Numbered from the stretch's first letter, positions 1 to 6,350 are shown. The stretch is DNA of 7,241 bases from Lachnospiraceae bacterium (GCA_003488965.1 DNJW01000016.1:539-7779); one strand, 5' to 3'. The notes: a model not told the origin generated them from the letters alone. A program made the numbers and translations.

Positions 1-12
1 TTCTTGCAAAGC

Positions 13-34
13 TGGCCGCCGGGCTAACTTTTTT
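13..34 (+). terminator. Possible weak intrinsic terminator of an upstream gene
   Basis: A short GC-rich stem can form between 13-17 and 22-26 (TGGCC with GGCTA, including one G-U pair) around a GCCG loop. Six T residues follow at 29-34. The stem is only five pairs and the T run starts three bases after it, so this is a weak candidate. Its position at the left edge, just before an AT-rich promoter region, fits the end of a gene lying outside the window. Confidence 0.3.
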
Positions 35-119
35 CATTTGTATAAATATACTATATTTTAGCATAATATTCAACACTTATTTTTATTTTATAGTTTTATA
101 AACATTTTCTTAATTTTTT

Positions 120-177
120 ATGCAAAAAAACATCTTGCATTTCCTAAAATAATGTTGTATATTGTTTGCAGTGCAAA
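120..177 (+). promoter_or_regulatory. argG promoter with two TTGCA inverted pairs
   Basis: A good sigma-A promoter is visible: -35 TTGCAT at 135-140, a 17-nt spacer, and -10 TATATT at 158-163. Transcription would start near 170, giving a leader of only about 39 nt, too short for a T-box or riboswitch. Two inverted repeats surround it. ATGCAA (120-125) and TTGCAT (135-140) are separated by 9 nt, and the right arm is the -35 element itself. TTTGCA-G-TGCAAA (165-177) covers the expected start point. The placement suggests a repressor site, and ArgR is the obvious biological candidate for argG. However, the repeats do not resemble the usual ARG-box consensus, so the regulator is left open. The promoter is well supported; the operator role is inference. 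Confidence 0.6.
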
Positions 178-208
178 ATTTAAAAATAAAATTTGGAGGC
201 AATTATAA

Positions 209-1432
209 ATGAAAGAAAAAGTAATATTAGCTTATTCCGGCGGTCTGGATACTACCGCTATTATCCCTTGGTTAAAAGAAAACTTTGATTACGAAGTCAT
301 CTGCGTATGTGTAAACTGCGGTCAGGGCGAGGAACTGGACGGTCTGGAAGAAAGGGCCAAATCCTGCGGTGCCGCAAAATTATACATAGAAGATGTAACG
401 GATGAATTCTGTGATGAATATATTATGCCTTGTGTCCAGGCACATGCCGTATATGAAAATAAATATCTTCTCGGCACCTCCATGGCGCGGCCGGTAATTG
501 CAAAAAAACTGGTAGAAATTGCCCGCAAAGAAAACGCATCCGCCATCTGCCACGGCGCTACAGGAAAAGGCAACGACCAGATACGTTTTGAACTTGGCAT
601 CAAAGCCCTTGCCCCTGACCTGAAAATTATCGCTGCCTGGAGAAATGACAAATGGACCATGGACTCCCGGGAATCCGAAATTGAATACTGCAAGGCCCAC
701 GGCATCAATCTGCCTTTTTCAGCAGATTCCTCCTACAGCCGAGACCGCAACCTATGGCATATCAGCCATGAAGGTCTGGAACTGGAAAATCCCGCCTGCG
801 AGCCTAATTTCGAACATCTTCTTGTGCTGGGAACTACTCCTGAAAAAGCTCCGGAAGAAGGTGAATATGTTACCATGGCTTTTGAAAAAGGAATTCCCGT
901 TTCCGTTAACGGCAAAAAGATGAAAACATCCGATATCATCCGTGAACTCAACACTTTGGGCGGCAAACACGGCATCGGTATCGTAGATATCGTAGAAAAC
1001 CGCGTAGTCGGCATGAAATCCCGCGGCGTCTACGAAACCCCTGGCGGCACTATCCTTTATGAAGCACACCAGCAGCTGGAAGAACTGATTCTGGACAGGG
1101 ATACTTATGCATTGAAAGCCGACATGGGCAACAAACTGGCACAGATTGTTTACGAAGGCAAATGGTTTACCCCTCTGCGCGAAGCGGTACAGGCTTTTAT
1201 AGAATCTACGCAGCAGTATGTGACAGGGGAAGTAAAATTCAAGCTTTACAAAGGCAATATCATAAAAGCAGGAACCACCTCTCCCTATTCATTATATAAT
1301 GAAAGCATTGCTTCCTTTACCACCGGCGATTTGTATGACCATCACGATGCCGAAGGGTTCATCAATCTTTTCGGCCTTTCCAGCAAAGTCCGCGCCATGA
1401 AAATGCAGGAAGCACAAAAAGCAGAAAAATAA
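209..1432 (+). CDS. argG: Argininosuccinate synthase
   Basis: This cytosolic enzyme joins citrulline and aspartate with ATP to give argininosuccinate, AMP and pyrophosphate, the penultimate step of arginine biosynthesis. The 407-residue length is normal for the family. The N-terminal nucleotide-binding motif SGGLDT is at residues 10-15. The substrate-binding stretch YENKYLLGTSMARP is at 82-95, GATGKGNDQIRFE at 116-128, and YSRDRNLWHISHEG at 176-189, all near-canonical. The C-terminal tetramerisation part ends with the usual GLSSKVRAM-like segment. The ATG has a GGAGG (195-199) nine nt upstream and a clear promoter further up. argH, often adjacent to argG, is not present here. A DUF1294 gene follows after 48 bp without an obvious terminator, so some read-through into the next genes is possible. 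Confidence 0.97.
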   Translation: MKEKVILAYSGGLDTTAIIPWLKENFDYEVICVCVNCGQGEELDGLEERAKSCGAAKLYIEDVTDEFCDEYIMPCVQAHAVYENKYLLGTSMARPVIAKKLVEIARKENASAICHGATGKGNDQIRFELGIKALAPDLKIIAAWRNDKWTMDSRESEIEYCKAHGINLPFSADSSYSRDRNLWHISHEGLELENPACEPNFEHLLVLGTTPEKAPEEGEYVTMAFEKGIPVSVNGKKMKTSDIIRELNTLGGKHGIGIVDIVENRVVGMKSRGVYETPGGTILYEAHQQLEELILDRDTYALKADMGNKLAQIVYEGKWFTPLREAVQAFIESTQQYVTGEVKFKLYKGNIIKAGTTSPYSLYNESIASFTTGDLYDHHDAEGFINLFGLSSKVRAMKMQEAQKAEK

Positions 1433-1480
1433 CTGTACATAAAGCCTTTATCCAAAAGAAAATAAGCAAGGAGTGTTTAT

Positions 1481-1774
1481 ATGGATGTTATTACTTTATT
1501 ACTTACCTATTTTACGGCAGTAAACCTTGCCGGCTTATTTCTTATGGGACTTGACAAATACAGGGCGAAAAAGCATCTGTGGAGAATTCCTGAATCCACC
1601 TTGTTCATTGTAGCAGTTATCGGCGGAAGCATCGGCAGCATCATCGGCATGTATGCCTTCCGCCATAAAACACGGCACTGGTATTTTGTCTATGGTCTTC
1701 CGGCTATCCTGATTTTACAAATAGTTATCTTTTTTGCTATTTTGCATTCGCCGGTTCAGATACAGATTATGTGA
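1481..1774 (+). CDS. DUF1294 family small membrane protein
   Basis: A 97-residue membrane protein of unknown biochemical function. The DUF1294 hallmark is clear: a D-K-Y-R-A-K motif at residues 25-30, WRIPE at 34-38, a glycine-rich membrane helix (GGSIGSIIGMY, 48-58), then RHKTRHWYF at 61-69. Three hydrophobic segments are visible, at about 5-24, 40-60 and 69-90. An AAGGAG (1468-1473) seven nt before the ATG supports the start. It follows argG by 48 bp, and its stop is 14 bp before the response regulator start, so it is probably transcribed with the regulator. Whether it has a part in the resistance module or is a passenger cannot be told from sequence. I see no promoter of its own in the 48-bp gap. 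Confidence 0.9.
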   Translation: MDVITLLLTYFTAVNLAGLFLMGLDKYRAKKHLWRIPESTLFIVAVIGGSIGSIIGMYAFRHKTRHWYFVYGLPAILILQIVIFFAILHSPVQIQIM

Positions 1775-1776
1775 CA

Positions 1777-1782
1777 TGGAGG
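1777..1782 (+). promoter_or_regulatory. Ribosome binding site fixing the response regulator start
   Basis: TGGAGG lies 6 nt before the ATG at 1789 and only 3 nt before the ATG at 1786. This favours 1789 (protein starting MKNILVIDDD). It also rules out the upstream in-frame GTG at 1771, which would place this site inside the coding region. Confidence 0.75.
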
Positions 1783-1788
1783 ATTATG

Positions 1789-2457
1789 ATGAAAAATATT
1801 CTGGTCATTGACGATGATGTCAGCATCGGAAACATGCTGGAGGAAATATTGGCAAAAGAAGGTTATCAGGTTCTCCGCGCCTATTCGGGTACGGAGGCCT
1901 TGCTTGTTTTGGAGCATAAAAAACCTGACCTTATCCTTCTTGACCTGATGCTTCCAGGTCTTGACGGCAAGAGCCTTTTGCCCGCCATCAAAGAAATACC
2001 CGTTATCATTGTCAGCGCCAGAACAGATACCGGTGATAAGGTGGACATGCTTTTAAACGGGGCTGCCGATTATGTGACAAAGCCTTTTGATATAAAGGAA
2101 CTTCTTGCCAGAATTGCGGTACAGCTTAGAAATTCTGTCTCCATGGGCATTGCCCCTGTTCTGGAGTTCGATAATATTTCCCTTCACACCGGCACACATG
2201 AAGTATATGTATGCGGATGTCCGGTAAAACTGACGAAAACAGAATATGCCATTCTGAAACTTCTGATCTCCAATCCCCGGCAAGTCATTACCAAAACACT
2301 GCTTCTGGAAAAAATCAGCCAAGATACTCCTGACTGTATGGAAAGTTCTTTGCGGGTACACATCAGCAATTTAAGAAAAAAACTACGCGATGCCGGAGGA
2401 AGGGATTATATTGAAGCCGTCTGGGGCATCGGATTTAAGATGAAAGAAAAACCATAG
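1789..2457 (+). CDS. OmpR/PhoB-family response regulator
   Basis: A 222-residue two-component response regulator, a cytosolic DNA-binding activator or repressor. The receiver domain spans about residues 2-114. Its acidic pocket is D8/D9, the phosphoacceptor is D52 (LLDLMLPGLDG), the switch residues are S76 and Y95, and the conserved lysine is K98 (TKPFD). The winged-helix DNA-binding domain spans about 124-220: LTKTEYAIL at 148-156, recognition helix around 185-200, and a wing ending AVWGIGFKM. All key residues are present, so it should be phosphorylatable. The receiver is slightly shorter than usual around alpha-3 (IKEIPVI). The neighbouring ABC transporter and histidine kinase indicate a peptide- or antibiotic-responsive system in which this protein is the kinase's partner. 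Its likely target is the tandem repeat array directly downstream of its own gene. The start was chosen at 1789 from the spacing to TGGAGG. Confidence 0.95.
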   Translation: MKNILVIDDDVSIGNMLEEILAKEGYQVLRAYSGTEALLVLEHKKPDLILLDLMLPGLDGKSLLPAIKEIPVIIVSARTDTGDKVDMLLNGAADYVTKPFDIKELLARIAVQLRNSVSMGIAPVLEFDNISLHTGTHEVYVCGCPVKLTKTEYAILKLLISNPRQVITKTLLLEKISQDTPDCMESSLRVHISNLRKKLRDAGGRDYIEAVWGIGFKMKEKP

Positions 2458-2464
2458 ACAAATC

Positions 2465-2529
2465 TTTACTGTTTCTTAATGATTTCCTTAACAGCTTTCT
2501 TAACAAATACCAGTTATTATTTCTATAAA
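2465..2529 (+). promoter_or_regulatory. Tandem-hexamer operator and promoter of the ABC transporter genes
   Basis: The gap between regulator and ATPase contains four direct repeats of a TTAACA-like hexamer: TTTACT (2465-2470), TTAATG (2476-2481), TTAACA (2488-2493) and TTAACA (2500-2505). The steps are 11, 12 and 12 nt. Viewed slightly wider, the last three form a TTTC(C)TTAA repeat. The last hexamer matches a -35 box in five of six positions. It is followed after 18 nt by a -10-like TATAAA (2524-2529), and then by AAGGAGG at 2543-2549. Direct repeats near one helical turn, running into the -35 element, are the usual binding layout for OmpR-family activators. They resemble PhoP-type boxes. 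That the regulator at 1789-2457 binds here is inference from position and layout. Confidence 0.65.
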
Positions 2530-2557
2530 GAAGTAATGATATAAGGAGGCTTACATT

Positions 2558-3487
2558 ATGGAGTATGTTTTAACAGCCAATGCTCTTGGTAAAAGCTATC
2601 GGCATTTCCAGGCATTGAACAATCTTTCCATGCATATTCCCAAAGGAGCAATCTATGGCTTTGTGGGAAAAAACGGTTCCGGCAAAACAACCTTAATCCG
2701 GCTAATCTGCGGACTGCAGAAGCCAACTGCCGGAAGCTATACCCTATATGGAATTCCTAATACAGAAAAAGAAATCCAAAAAACCCGGGGCAGAATAGGA
2801 GCTGTGGTGGAAACGCCATCTCTTTACCTGAACATGACCGCCGAGGACAATCTAAAGGAGCAATACCGCATTTTAGGCATTCCTTCTTTTCAAGGTATCC
2901 CCGGACTTTTAAAGCTGGTTGGACTTGAAAATACCGGAAAAAAGAAAGCCCGCCACTTTTCCCTTGGTATGCGCCAGCGGCTGGGAATTGCCATCGCCCT
3001 TTGCGGCAGTCCGGACTTTCTTGTTTTAGATGAGCCGATTAACGGGCTTGACCCGCAGGGTATCATAGAAATACGGGAACTGATTCTGAAGCTGAACAAA
3101 GAACGGCAGATCACCGTACTGATTTCCAGCCATATTCTGGATGAACTGTCCCGTCTCGCCACTCATTACGGTTTTATTGACCACGGACATATCGTAAAAG
3201 AAATCAGCGCGGCAGAACTGGAAAACGCCAGCCGGAAATGCATCCGCCTGGAAGTATCCGATATAAAAACCTTCGCCCGCGTGGCAGAATCCCTGAAACT
3301 GGAATACTCGGTCCTTTCCGCCACCCACGCCGATGTATTTACAAAAATAACGGCTACCGGACTGATTGTCCCCCTTGCCCAAGAGGGCTGCGAGGTTATT
3401 TCCGTCCAGGAACACGATGAAAGCCTTGAAAGTTACTATGTCAAACTGTTAGGAGGGAATCAATATGAGCAAACTTTTACATGCTAA
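2558..3487 (+). CDS. ABC transporter ATP-binding protein, BcrA/LanF type with E-loop
   Basis: A 309-residue cytosolic ATPase subunit that powers the permease encoded next to it. Visible motifs: Walker A GKNGSGKT (37-44), signature FSLGMRQR (134-141), Walker B FLVLDEP (154-160) followed by a D-loop INGLDPQG, and the H-loop histidine H192 in SSHILDE. The Q-loop position is glutamate, E85 in VVETPSLY. This Glu variant is known from LanF subunits of lantibiotic-immunity transporters and from BcrA-like bacitracin exporters. Residues about 220-309 form the C-terminal extension common in that group. AAGGAGG (2543-2549) stands 8 nt before the ATG. The last 23 bp overlap the permease gene. The likely job is removal of a membrane-active peptide antibiotic from the cell surface; the actual substrate is not deducible. 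Confidence 0.93.
   Translation: MEYVLTANALGKSYRHFQALNNLSMHIPKGAIYGFVGKNGSGKTTLIRLICGLQKPTAGSYTLYGIPNTEKEIQKTRGRIGAVVETPSLYLNMTAEDNLKEQYRILGIPSFQGIPGLLKLVGLENTGKKKARHFSLGMRQRLGIAIALCGSPDFLVLDEPINGLDPQGIIEIRELILKLNKERQITVLISSHILDELSRLATHYGFIDHGHIVKEISAAELENASRKCIRLEVSDIKTFARVAESLKLEYSVLSATHADVFTKITATGLIVPLAQEGCEVISVQEHDESLESYYVKLLGGNQYEQTFTC
3451..3456 (+). promoter_or_regulatory. Permease ribosome binding site inside the ATPase gene
   Basis: AGGAGG lies 8 nt before the permease ATG and inside the last codons of the ATPase gene. Ribosomes finishing the ATPase therefore pass over it, which suggests translational coupling and a balanced subunit ratio. Confidence 0.75.
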
Positions 3488-4301
3488 TTTTGCACGGCTG
3501 AAACAAGATACTTTTTTCTGGATTGGAACCGTATTTATGATTGTCCTCGGCATCCTTATCCCGGTCACACAGTATTTTGAAATGAAAAAATATGAATGGT
3601 ATACCGCCACTTTAACTAACGGTTTTTTCATCTATGTTGTTTTTATGGCTATTCTGTCCGCCGTCTTCTGCAGTTTATTTACAGGAACCGAATACAGCGA
3701 CGGAACAATGCGGAACAAGCTGATAACCGGACATTCCAGAATAGACATATACCTGGCCAATCTAATCGTTTCTGCAGCAGCCGTATTTATCCTATGCTTT
3801 GCTTATATTCTGGCCTATTTATGTAGCGGCATCCCCCTGTTCGGCTTTTTTCCCAAAGAAAGCCTGCCTGTTATCTTGGGATTTATGGGGTGTTCCTTTG
3901 TATTATCTGTGGCTATTACAGCCATCTGCACAGCCGTTGCCATGCTATGCCAGACCAAGGCCAATACGGCAGTTATCTGTATTCTGGGTATCTTTATCCT
4001 GATATTTTTTGGTGCATATACGGACTCACAGCTGGGTATGCCGGAATATTATGATACTTACTTTATGGGTGATGACGGAGAAGCGTCCGATGCCGCACCT
4101 ATACCGAATCCTGGCTATCTAAGAGGAACCAAACGTGAAGTTTTTGAATTTATCCATGATTTTCTTCCGGGAAACCAAGTGGTACAGCTTTCTGCCATGT
4201 CCGCAACCCATTTATGGAAAATGTCTCTCTATTCCGCCCTTATTGCGGTTTCGTCTACCGGGCTTGGAGTGTGTCTGTTTTGGAGGGAGGATATCAAATA
4301 G
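3465..4301 (+). CDS. ABC-2 type permease partner of the E-loop ATPase
   Basis: A 278-residue integral membrane subunit. Six hydrophobic segments are visible at about residues 17-35, 52-74, 97-120, 134-161, 166-185 and 252-273. After the second comes the characteristic cytosolic stretch GTEYSDGTMRNKL (74-86), which is typical of LanE/LanG- and BcrB-like permeases. A large loop between helices 5 and 6 (about 186-250), rich in acidic residues (MGDDGEASD at 201-209), probably lies outside the membrane and could contact the substrate. LanFEG systems have two different permeases, but only one is encoded here, so a homodimer as in BcrAB-like systems is more likely. The ATG overlaps the ATPase gene by 23 bp and has a strong AGGAGG. 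The kinase gene follows after 70 bp. Confidence 0.9.
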   Translation: MSKLLHANFARLKQDTFFWIGTVFMIVLGILIPVTQYFEMKKYEWYTATLTNGFFIYVVFMAILSAVFCSLFTGTEYSDGTMRNKLITGHSRIDIYLANLIVSAAAVFILCFAYILAYLCSGIPLFGFFPKESLPVILGFMGCSFVLSVAITAICTAVAMLCQTKANTAVICILGIFILIFFGAYTDSQLGMPEYYDTYFMGDDGEASDAAPIPNPGYLRGTKREVFEFIHDFLPGNQVVQLSAMSATHLWKMSLYSALIAVSSTGLGVCLFWREDIK

Positions 4302-4371
4302 GATAATAAGGCATGTGTGTATTGATTTTGCCATTGACACAATATGGACTATTTTGAAAGGAAAATGAACG

Positions 4372-5265
4372 ATGGAAGTTATGTTATGGTTTTTTATATG
4401 CATTCTTATTTTAATCGTCCTATGTCTTAGCATAAAAATACATCTGATGCAGAAGGCTGCAATGGAAATTAATGCCCAGTTTGATGAAAAGCTTACGGCA
4501 GATACGAATACGTTAATCCGTATATCCGGCCATGACCGGTATATGCTTAAGCTGGCTGCAGATATCAATGTGCAACTTCAGCAGCTCCGGGCGCAGAAGC
4601 TTCAATTTCAGCGGGGAAATTTGGAAATTGCGGATGTAGCCACCAATATTTCCCACGACTTAAGAACCCCTTTAACTGCTATCTGCGGTTATCTCGATCT
4701 GCTCAAACAGACCGCTTGTCCAGAGGAAGCCCGCCGTTATCTCGCTGTCATCGAAGAACGCACGGAAGCCCTGAAGCTGCTCACGGAAGAGTTGTTCCGT
4801 TACTATGCAGCTTCCGCAGCTATTGATGAAACTTCTTATGAAGAAATAAATATAAACAGCGTACTGGGGGAAGTTATTTCCTCCTATTACGCCGCGCTAA
4901 AGGGGTGTAAAATTACTCCCCATATTCTTATGCCTGACCAACCGGTTATCCGTTTTCTAAACAAAAATGCCCTATCCCGTATCTTTGGCAATATTGTCAG
5001 CAATGCCCTCAAGTACAGCGACGGAGACTTAAATATTTCTTTGTCGGAAAAAGGAGAAATTCTTTTTTCCAATCATGCTTCCCGCTTAAACGAGCTTCAT
5101 GCCATGCAGCTTTTTAACCGCTACTATACGGTAGAATCCGCCGAAAACTCTACCGGCCTTGGTCTTTCCATCGCCAAGGAACTGACGGAAAAAATGAACG
5201 GGGAAATTACTGCAGGCTGGGAAAACGGAATATTCTGCATTTTCATTTATTTTTCCGGACAATGA
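4372..5265 (+). CDS. Short sensor histidine kinase of the resistance module
   Basis: A 297-residue membrane histidine kinase, the likely partner of the response regulator at 1789-2457. One N-terminal hydrophobic helix (about residues 4-22) is followed directly by a charged cytosolic linker, so no extracellular sensor domain is visible. The dimerisation/phosphoacceptor domain has ISHDLRTPLTA with phosphoacceptor H95. The ATPase domain shows an N-box (N207 to N211, NIVSNALKYS), an F-box-like LFNRYY (247-252) and a G2 box TGLGLSIAKE (261-270). The usual G1 box DxGxG is missing and replaced by SNHASRL (233-239). An AAAGGA (4357-4362) lies nine nt before the ATG. An ATG at 4381 is a less likely start. 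The lack of a sensor suggests that the signal comes through the transporter or the membrane. Confidence 0.92.
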   Translation: MEVMLWFFICILILIVLCLSIKIHLMQKAAMEINAQFDEKLTADTNTLIRISGHDRYMLKLAADINVQLQQLRAQKLQFQRGNLEIADVATNISHDLRTPLTAICGYLDLLKQTACPEEARRYLAVIEERTEALKLLTEELFRYYAASAAIDETSYEEININSVLGEVISSYYAALKGCKITPHILMPDQPVIRFLNKNALSRIFGNIVSNALKYSDGDLNISLSEKGEILFSNHASRLNELHAMQLFNRYYTVESAENSTGLGLSIAKELTEKMNGEITAGWENGIFCIFIYFSGQ

Positions 5266-5299
5266 ACCGGATATCATACCCTATGGGGGCGCCCTGCAA

Positions 5300-6136
5300 C
5301 TATAACGTCACAATCACCCCGCCGTCATTGGCATACATGCTGCTGATTCCCGCAGTGTCCATAACCAGCACATCCTTTACCTTTATTTCATTCAAAATAG
5401 CATCTCTTACCAGTGCTGCCCTATCCGGGCAATTGCAATGGGTAATCATTAATTTCTTCTCTTCCGTTTGGATGGCTTCCTTGATTAATGTATCCGCCAT
5501 TTTAGCAAGCCCCTTCTTTATGCCGATAGCCTGCCCTCTCTGGACAATAGCCCCCTTCTGCCCCTCCATCAAAGGCTTTACATTTAATGTTGTGGCAACC
5601 AGTGCTTTTACTCCTGAAAGTCTTCCGTTTTTTCTAAGCGTTTCCAGATTATCCAAAACAAAAAAGGTTTTCAATCCATCCCTGAATTTTTCCAGTTTCT
5701 TTACAATTTCCTCAAAAGAACCGCCTTCCTCTTCCATTTCCATGGCCTTAAATGCAATCTGCGTCTCCCCGCAGCTTGCAGACTGGGAATCACACACGTA
5801 AATATCCTTTTTCCCATACTTTTCCTGATATAGATTTTTCCCTAATACAGCGCTATTATAACTGCCGCTCAGTTTGGAAGAAAGCGTTACAACATAAATA
5901 TGTTCCGCCTCGCATCGGAATGCTTCCATGTACCTTTCCGGGGAAGGGCAGGATGACTTCGGGCATGTAGGACATGCCGCAACTTTTGCAAGAAATTCCT
6001 TCTGGTTAAAATTCTCATCATCCATAATCCGATAATCACCAACTTCTATGCCCAGAGGAACTATTTCAAACCTTTTGTCCGCCTTATATTCCGGCGGCAT
6101 CTCTCCACAGCTGTCCAATATAATTTTATAACTCAT
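5300..6136 (-). CDS. DegV family protein (FakB-like fatty-acid-binding protein)
   Basis: A 278-residue cytosolic protein of the DegV family. Well-studied members (FakB) bind a fatty acid and present it to the kinase FakA for phosphorylation, feeding exogenous fatty acids into phospholipid synthesis. Visible family features: N-terminal KIILDSCGEMPPE, CPSPERY (63-69), TLSSKLSGSYNSA (84-96), CDSQSAS (115-121), and LDNLETLRKNGRLSG (161-175). The C-terminal HTGPG-type motif is replaced by SSMYANDGGVIV, with no histidine after H233. There is a cysteine cluster at C55, C58 and C63. The start matches the family N-terminus, although the upstream AAAGG is 13 nt away and weak. It converges with the kinase gene, leaving 34 bp. 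A promoter with a palindrome in its spacer lies about 80 bp upstream. Binding of fatty acid is inferred from the family. Confidence 0.93.
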   Translation of the reverse strand: MSYKIILDSCGEMPPEYKADKRFEIVPLGIEVGDYRIMDDENFNQKEFLAKVAACPTCPKSSCPSPERYMEAFRCEAEHIYVVTLSSKLSGSYNSAVLGKNLYQEKYGKKDIYVCDSQSASCGETQIAFKAMEMEEEGGSFEEIVKKLEKFRDGLKTFFVLDNLETLRKNGRLSGVKALVATTLNVKPLMEGQKGAIVQRGQAIGIKKGLAKMADTLIKEAIQTEEKKLMITHCNCPDRAALVRDAILNEIKVKDVLVMDTAGISSMYANDGGVIVTL

Positions 6137-6216
6137 TTTAATAACCGTGCCTTTCCCTATAGTATATTAAATCCCACAACAATTATTACCGTCCCACATG
6201 GTTTTAATTACTACTT

Positions 6217-6246
6217 ATGATAACACAGTTAACTGTTTGCTGTAAA
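6217..6246 (-). promoter_or_regulatory. degV promoter with palindromic operator in the spacer
   Basis: On the minus strand, -35 TTTACA (6246 to 6241) and -10 TATCAT (6222 to 6217) are separated by 18 nt. Each matches the sigma-A consensus in five of six positions. The spacer contains a perfect 12-bp palindrome, ACAGTTAACTGT (6225-6236). A symmetric site between -35 and -10 is typical for dimeric repressors such as TetR-, MarR- or GntR-type proteins. Transcription would start near 6210, about 74 nt before the degV start. A second -10-like TATACT (6166 to 6161) nearer the gene has no acceptable -35. The regulator is not encoded in this window as far as I can see. Confidence 0.6.
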
Positions 6247-6350
6247 GGGAAGATGGAGATTTTCTTGAAAAACAACTGCCAAAAATTCAGATATCAATAT
6301 TAAATTCCTATTTTTATATCACCTGACATCCCGCGGCTATTACTGCCAGT

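Noticed and set aside
40..51. GTATA-AA-TATAC inverted repeat in the argG upstream region
   Set aside because: Short arms of A and T in very AT-rich DNA, 80 bp upstream of the promoter; easily chance.
106..113. TTTCTTAA upstream of argG, identical to the repeat unit of the transporter operator
   Set aside because: Single copy in AT-rich sequence without tandem partners, so no support for a regulator site.
141..208. T-box, arginine riboswitch or attenuator in the argG leader
   Set aside because: The predicted leader is only about 39 nt, too short for such structures.
1439..1451. ATAAAG-C-CTTTAT palindrome after argG as terminator
   Set aside because: One-base centre, AT-rich arms and no T run following; not a usable terminator.
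1771..1788. GTG or first ATG (1786) as start of the response regulator
   Set aside because: GTG 1771 would put the TGGAGG inside the gene, and ATG 1786 is only 3 nt from it. ATG 1789 has normal spacing and gives the usual receiver N-terminus.
4334..4339. Perfect TTGACA before the kinase gene
   Set aside because: No -10-like hexamer at 15-19 nt spacing; the kinase is more likely transcribed with the transporter genes.
5262..5801. Plus-strand 179-codon open frame antisense to degV
   Set aside because: Low-complexity Ser/Phe/Pro composition typical of a shadow frame, with no start signal, while the opposite strand encodes a clear DegV protein.
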